Shown in pieces: positions 58,590-64,000 of a DNA stretch of 64,000 nt. Position numbers and translations under genes: made by a program. Location of the stretch: assembly GCA_033239125.1 (NCBI GenBank), contig BSWB01000001.1:54033001-54097000 (forward strand), in the 5' to 3' direction. This DNA is from Fagopyrum homotropicum. Lineage: Eukaryota > Streptophyta > Magnoliopsida > Caryophyllales > Polygonaceae. Position 1 is the stretch's first letter; each line of letters begins with the position of its first letter. Under the pieces are notes generated by a model. It was not told the origin of the DNA and searched no databases. It saw nothing but the letters and a program-made list of their open reading frames with translations.

Positions 58590-60273
58590 TGTTTACCACT
58601 TAGCGTGCGTGCAAATAAGTCTTAAATTTATAAAACTAGAAATCAAGCAAGAGAACCCGCAGTGTACGGATCGACGTAGTTAAGCAAGAATTCCAGAGTA
58701 TCGAACACAGGGATTTGGGGGGTTAAATCCAGTTAATAATCGTCAAGCAAGTAAATGTATGAAGCTTTGTAAATATTGGGAAAACAACAATCCTAAAGAT
58801 CCAGGAATCCAGCTGTGGCAATCGATTCAAGATATACTAAAGATATAAGGACAGAGTTAAGAATTGCAAAGGTATGCTAATGCAAAGCAATGTACGGTGA
58901 AGCTCCAAGGCTTTATGTGACTTATCTAGAAATACTCTCTGTAAAGGTTGTTGAGGCTTCAATATAGAAAGGATCTAAAAACAAGAATTAATATCAAATA
59001 CCCAAACTTGTAATCCAAGGATCAAGACTAACTAAACCGATTAAGGTTGTGACACTCGAAATCGAGGTAGAGGTTGTTAAGGCTTCACTACCACCTAGAA
59101 AAGGCAAGCCAAGACTAAGTTAAAGCAAATCTTTAACTTTGGATTAAAGTAAAAGCAAGGTTCGTAAACTAGGGAAAATTACGGGTGGATCTTGAGATTC
59201 CACGGCCGTGGAACTCAAGAACACACCGTGATTCTGGCTGTCGACGAAATCTCTCTAACTCTCAGGGTCCAATCTGTTTACGATCGATCTATCATCATCT
59301 AAGCCACAACTATCAACCCTTCACCTTAGAATTGCTAAAGGGTATTAGCCAACAACAGTCATTATGATATCAAATTCAAGATTAAGAAGAATGAAAGATG
59401 AAAACCTTCGAAAACCTTCAATAAACTTCAAATCAATCTCAAATCCACACACAAGGATAATGATGTATAGCAGATTCGGAATAACACAAACAATCACAAT
59501 CCTTGATAAGAACGAAGAACGGGATGTCAATCCGTCTTCTAATCAAACCTAAGGACAAAGGACGTAATCTCTGTACGTCCGACAATACCCTCAATGTGCG
59601 GAAGCGAATCTCCAAGCGAATATGCTCTATGCGAGGGTGTAAGCGAAGTTTAAGCGCGGTCTAAGCGGAGGTAAGCAGGTGTCCTGAATTCTCCTTCCTT
59701 TAGTCCTTTTATAGGGCAAGATAAAATGTCTTTCTCCGGCCCATATGTGTAATATTGTGTCCATATTTTATTCGGCAAAAGATTGCCTAAATCACGGTTC
59801 CATAGGATTCCACGCCCGTGGTTTAGAGCGTGGAATTGGATTACGGATCTTCACAACTTCCACGACCGTACTTTATACCGTATAACTCTCTGAAATGCTC
59901 CACGCTCATGTTGCTCAAATTCCACGGCCGTGGTTTAGAGCGTGATCTTCATTACGGCCGTATTTTAGAGCGTGGAAGCATAGGTTGCTCGTAATTCCCT
60001 TTGTTTTGTGCCATTCTTCATCCTAGCATCATCCTTAGCTCCTTTGTGGTGTCCTCAATCCTTAGATATGCTCAATTCATCTCAATCCTCTCTTAATTTG
60101 TTCGGAATTAGCTCTTATTCGCCTACAATCAACACAAAGCTTATGTAGAACTCTATATCGACAATATAGATAAACTAGCTCACAATTGCTTCAATGCTTC
60201 ATCAATGAACACTAATATGGATGAAATACATCTAGAAAACGTGCCTAAAATATCACAATATTTCATGCTAACA
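58590..60273 (-). repeat. 3' LTR of element C
   Basis: 1684 bp, TGTTTACCACTTAGCG...CATGCTAACA. Module site 1 at 59175-59235 (CCACGGCCGTGG at 59200-59211, with CTTGAG/CTCAAG spacers). Site 2 is a cluster at 59790-59985 (59922-59933). It is closely related to the solo LTR 42946-44636. Confidence 0.93.
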
Positions 60274-60312
60274 AAATACCCCATACTTGCCACTTGCTTG
60301 TCCCCAAGCAAG
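60274..60312 (-). other. 3' polypurine tract and hairpin, element C
   Basis: Sense AAGTATGGGGTATTTT next to the 3' LTR. Hairpin on the plus strand CTTGCTTG-TCCC-CAAGCAAG (60293-60312), 8 bp with a GGGA loop in sense, differing from element B by paired changes. Confidence 0.8.
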
Positions 60313-61737
60313 GTCTTTCAAAAGCTTTAAAACTCAAGTTAGGATGAAATATGAATGCACTCTCAAAACAAAACTTCTTTTAGATGAATGTGCTTCCTAG
60401 TCAATAGATCATTCTCAAACCTTGCTTCATTCGTTCATAAGACTCTCATATACATAATCAAAGAGTAAAGAGTAAAGAAAGCTCATGAATTGATCAAACT
60501 TCCATGTAAACATCATAACCTTCAAACATTATCAAAATCAATCATAAGAAACTTCAATTTAGATCACCAAGTCATATATCATTCTCTTGATCTTAAGGAC
60601 TTTCAAACAAGGTCTAGAATGTGGAAAAGGGAAGGAAAACTTTAAGGAATGTGGTGCATGAATCCGGGAAAGTGGATAACTAACTCTTTTCTTTTTTCTC
60701 TTGCGGTTTCCGCAACACTTTCAACTTAGAGCTTTGCTTTCTTCTTTTCAATTCATTTTTCTACTTTACTTTTGGAGTTATGGACAGAGGTGCACAAAAA
60801 CCGAAGCCTAGGAGATTGGCGTTTCTCAATTTTACGAGATGCCTCAAACCCTTGATGCACATACCAAAATCCGCTAGGAATATCGCTCAATCCGAATTTG
60901 GCAAGACACAAACACCCGGCTATGTGAATGGTGCCGAGTTACTCATCGTCATGATTGACTTCCCCAAACATATAAGTTCTTTCTATTCTTTAAATGCAAA
61001 ATTTTGCTTTCATGGCCCTCCCACATCAAACATGCCAAATATCAACTCCTCCAAATTCCCGGATAGATAAAGGAGACCATTATTTCATTGAGGGGCTAAA
61101 TGATCAAAGAAAAAAGAAAGAAAATCAAATTGCCTTAATCATTTCAACAAGAAGTATAAGAACTTATCATGTGATTTAAACCTTGATTTCTCAATATGAT
61201 TTAAGTAACATTTTTCACATTATGAAACTTGCAAAAGAGGAATAATCAACTCATTCAATTTCTTTTCAATTCACTATTTGTTTAAGCATGCGATTGTCAT
61301 CGAAACTCAATTCACAAGTAGTGATTATCATAGAAGTAATCTCTATCCTTAGAAGCACAAAATTTTCAAAATTTTTCAATTTTTATGGGTTTTTCAAAAG
61401 CTTTTTCATGCAATGCGATGATGAAACGTGTAACAATATAATGAAACATGCAAGGTGTCCTCGATAAAAGCATACAAAGTGAGTAAGAGTTATTACAAAC
61501 GATTAGTCACATCCCACCCCATACTTGGAACAAACATTGTCCCTAATGTTCAAAAAGAAAATAAAGAAAAGAAAGAAAATGAACTCACAAGACGGTGATG
61601 GAGTGACTAGAACGGTGGATCATCAATCATCCTCACTGAGGTGCCGGTGGAGGTGGAAACGGGAAGAAGCCGGGATCATAGTTCCGCCCAAACTGCTGGC
61701 GGTATATGTCTTTCATCATGCGATCATGCGCGTCGGC
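60313..61737 (-). other. 3' untranslated region of element C
   Basis: No supported ORF; blocks match elements A and B. The internal hairpin AACATT-GTCCCT-AATGTT lies at 61533-61550 with ACCCCATACTTGG beside it. Confidence 0.75.
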
Positions 61738-63180
61738 TCATGCATCCCTAGCATCTGCACGGATCTCCAACGCTCCGACCCTACTGGAAAGGTCGGTGGC
61801 CCACTCCGGCAGCTGCTCATACCATCCGAGTGGCTGGCTATACCATGCCGGTGCGTCTGACGGTGCTGGTGTAGGTGGTGGCTGGGCATGCCAAGGTGGT
61901 GGAGCTCCCATCCACTCCGGCTGAGTGCTATACCATGAAGGAGGATCCGCCATCCATGTCGGTCTCTCGCTCACGCTGGCGCGGCGAGAGGAAGAACCTG
62001 AAGCTCTAGCGGGACGTGGAGAGTGTCTAGGAAGGTCAGGAACTGCATCCGGCTGATCCGGAAAGGTACCAAAGTCATGCTCTCCTCCTCCTCCCTCATA
62101 CTCATCACCTCCTCTCATCTCCTCCTCCTCTACAACTGGTGGCTCAGAGGGGATGTAGGGTGGTGCTACTAGTCTATTCGCATGCATGGCAGCGAACGTC
62201 TCCTTCCATTTATGGCGTCCAACCATAATGGAAAACTCTGGAAGCCATGCAATCCCTCTACCCGTCCTACCCTCCCACGGCATGGCAGCTGTAGGTGGAC
62301 CTCTATGTCTAGGGAAAATAATGCCTCTAGTCATGAGGCTCTGAAGTCCTAGAGGTCTAGCTGCAATGCGGGTGCACGCGGAGAAGTCTATCCCTAACTG
62401 CCTAGCAAGGTGGGTGACCATCCCACCGTATCCAATGTTGCCGACCCTCTTGTTCTTTAGCTTGCTCATAGTAGAAGCTAAGAGGGTGGCACAATCAGCT
62501 GGCCTATCGTACAACATACAGTAAAGAAGAAACAACTCGTCAGTCTTGATTTTCTGAGGTGTCTCCGTCATAGGGAAGAGACACTCAGAAAACACTCTAT
62601 GGGCAATCTTCAAGGCTAGGTGATAGATCAACCTAGCCTTGGTATCAGCAGGTTGCCAGCGGTCCTCGTTGGCGTATACCATAGCTATCTCCTCCCAGAA
62701 ATCCTTGGCGTATACACCACTGGGGAATCGACCATTGAAGGTCTCATGGAACCCAAAGAAGGCTCCAAACTCTCTAATAGAGAACTCATAGTTCCTCTCC
62801 ATCAGCCGGAAAGAAACAGTCCTATCAACGTGGCTATGCTCAAACGAGACCACAAACTCCCTAGTGATCTCCTCATATGCGTCTTCCCAAATAGCGGAGA
62901 AGACGACCAATCCAGCTCTATCTAGTAGCCAAGTGAGATCCCCTACCACATGCAGAGGCTCTAACTCCTCAAGTAGTAAATATCTCGGTCCTATGACCGC
63001 TCTTTTCTCTATCCTTTCTAAGGCATAGAGATGGTCCTCATGAATCGTAGGGATCCTAGGGGGAGGTGGTGATGGTGATGATGGGGGTGATGGGGGCTCA
63101 GCAGGTGGTGCTCTAGAAGAGGAAGAAGTATTGCCTTTCCTCTTTTTATTTCTCTGAGACATTCTCCTAACGAGATCCAT
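61738..63180 (-). CDS. Athila-style extra ORF protein (ATHILA ORF-1-like), intact
   Basis: A 480-residue protein encoded between pol and the 3' LTR. The start MDLVRRMSQRNKKRKG is chosen because the conserved part begins there; a Met six residues later is an alternative, and upstream sequence in frame is non-coding leader with a module. A Ser/Pro-rich basic N-terminus is followed by a globular region: LLLEELEPLHVVGDLTWLLD, YEEITREFVVSFEHSHVDRT, YEFSIREFGAFFGFHETFNG, ECLFPMTETPQKIKTDELFL and RGIIFPRHRGPPTAAMPWEG. A Pro/Trp/Ser-rich tail ends it. No signal peptide or membrane segment is evident, so an envelope role is not supported. The family is like ATHILA ORF-1, of unknown function. Element A has a broken copy; element B none. 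Confidence 0.72.
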   Translation of the reverse strand: MDLVRRMSQRNKKRKGNTSSSSRAPPAEPPSPPSSPSPPPPRIPTIHEDHLYALERIEKRAVIGPRYLLLEELEPLHVVGDLTWLLDRAGLVVFSAIWEDAYEEITREFVVSFEHSHVDRTVSFRLMERNYEFSIREFGAFFGFHETFNGRFPSGVYAKDFWEEIAMVYANEDRWQPADTKARLIYHLALKIAHRVFSECLFPMTETPQKIKTDELFLLYCMLYDRPADCATLLASTMSKLKNKRVGNIGYGGMVTHLARQLGIDFSACTRIAARPLGLQSLMTRGIIFPRHRGPPTAAMPWEGRTGRGIAWLPEFSIMVGRHKWKETFAAMHANRLVAPPYIPSEPPVVEEEEMRGGDEYEGGGGEHDFGTFPDQPDAVPDLPRHSPRPARASGSSSRRASVSERPTWMADPPSWYSTQPEWMGAPPPWHAQPPPTPAPSDAPAWYSQPLGWYEQLPEWATDLSSRVGALEIRADARDA

Positions 63181-64000
63181 TTCTGTTAGAAACCACGGTC
63201 TGTTCTTCAGGTTCCACGGCCGTGGAATGCCCAGAGACCGTGATTCGTTACGCAAATTCTCAAAACTTAGCATATTCACACCAAACTCAACAGCAAGCAG
63301 CCCTAGACTAATTTCAGTCCAATTCCAATCAGTTCTCCTAAAAATTCTAGCAAAAACGAAGCCGAATCGACAAAGAGAAAGAAGGAATGAAAAACCTAGG
63401 TTTTCGGATTTGAAATCCAAATTCTGTCTTCTCCGGTGATTTGTCGCTCGAATCGTTGCTTGGATCTTGTAGGTGACGGAAATTGCTTCAACTTTGGTCA
63501 AAGAATCGTTAAAAACGATTAACGAACGAGAATTTGAGAGAGGGGGAAGGCAATCGGCGAAATAGGGCGTGGAATTGGGATTTTTTTGTGTTTTGTGAAG
63601 AAACGTGGTTTATATAGTGGCCGTAAAAATTTTTGAAAATCATGGTCTATCGGGGTTTTCCACGGACGTGGTTTTGTACGGAACCGTGGTTTTGGTGATT
63701 TTTCAAAGGCTTTTGCAAATTACGGTCACTGTAGCTGTCACGGCCGTGGAACTCTCTGTAATGTGCCAAAGTCCAAGTTTCGTCAATTTTCTTCAACCTT
63801 TTCTTCTCTTTTCACTTTCCACTGATCCTACATCCAAAAACATGAACATACCGGAAAGTATCGAAGGCAAAACAAAACAAAAACGTCTAAACTACTCTAA
63901 GCTATGAATCAAAAACAAAAATGTAAATGCAATACCTTGGGTTGCCTCCTAAGAAGCGCTTTGTTTAAGGTCCGGAGCTAGACCAAATTCGCACTTATTC
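63181..64000 (-). other. leader between pol and the extra ORF, element C
   Basis: No coding. It holds modules at 63188-63245 (CCACGGCCGTGG at 63214-63225) and 63640-63755. At the right end GGTTGCCTCC...AAGCGCT (63940-63961) matches the sequence just after pol in elements A and B. Confidence 0.75.

Larger units (their letters stand above)
58590..64000 (-). mobile_element. Athila-type element C, 3' part
   Basis: Minus-strand order from the right edge: post-pol conserved sequence (63930-64000), leader with modules, extra ORF (61738-63180), 3' untranslated region, polypurine tract and the 3' LTR (58590-60273). Gag-pol and the 5' LTR lie outside the window. The arrangement matches element A. Confidence 0.9.

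Noticed and set aside
61738..63501. Longer 587-codon version of the extra ORF
   Set aside because: The first ~107 codons are leader sequence containing the palindromic module and do not match element A; the conserved protein starts near 63180.

Overview
This is nuclear DNA from a seed plant, most likely a eudicot; I cannot name the species. The one ordinary host gene is an assimilatory nitrate reductase (NIA, 35775-39361, + strand) in four exons. Almost everything else is nested transposable elements: Athila-type Ty3/gypsy retrotransposons, a small gag-protease retrotransposon family, a Mutator-like fold-back transposon, several Helitrons and a LINE fragment. Exons are GC-rich against strongly AT-rich, repeat-filled surroundings.

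Layout. (1) 1-11361 is Athila-type element A on the minus strand. Its 3' LTR lies beyond the left edge, its RT-RNaseH-integrase core is deleted, and it is interrupted by two solo LTRs (982-3102, target duplication CCTAT; 7678-9464, target duplication TTGCT). It sits in an older LTR remnant (11362-12740), which itself sits in a gag-protease element. (2) 12741-28450 holds gag-protease elements on the plus strand with ~0.67 kb LTRs (13454-14115, 21602-22272, 24805-27927), primed by initiator tRNA-Met and with no recognisable reverse transcriptase. A ~3.2 kb block is tandemly duplicated (17988-22785 and 22801-28450). Copy 1 later received a solo LTR (19045-20659) and copy 2 a fold-back Mutator-like element (24840-27280). 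(3) 28451-35774 is AT-rich with at least three Helitron 3' ends, running into the NIA upstream region. (4) 35775-39520 is NIA. (5) 39521-42073 holds a degenerate tandem repeat, a probable Helitron and retroelement debris. (6) 42074-56593 is one ~1.6 kb LTR split by a solo LTR (42946-44636, target duplication AGCCT) and by a complete 11.2 kb Athila-type element B (45282-56498, target duplication TACAC, both LTRs 1839 bp and about 99% identical). (7) 56594-58589 is older repeat debris with a 5'-truncated LINE. (8) 58590-64000 is the 3' part of Athila-type element C on the minus strand, with an intact 480-residue ORF.

The most unusual signal is a palindromic module repeated throughout the retroelements. 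It is an imperfect inverted repeat of about 55-65 bp with a perfect or near-perfect central palindrome. Each lineage has its own centre (CCACGGCCGTGG in Athila-type elements, AATCTCGGCCGAGATT in gag-protease elements, ATCTCGATCGAGAT and AAATCGGCCGATTT-like in two further LTR families), while the spacers and the positions within the LTR stay similar. A second covarying signal is a hairpin with a GGGA loop followed by AAGTATGGGGT. It occurs at the 3' polypurine tract and again at an internal site of the Athila-type elements. The chance of functional significance for both is argued in the findings.
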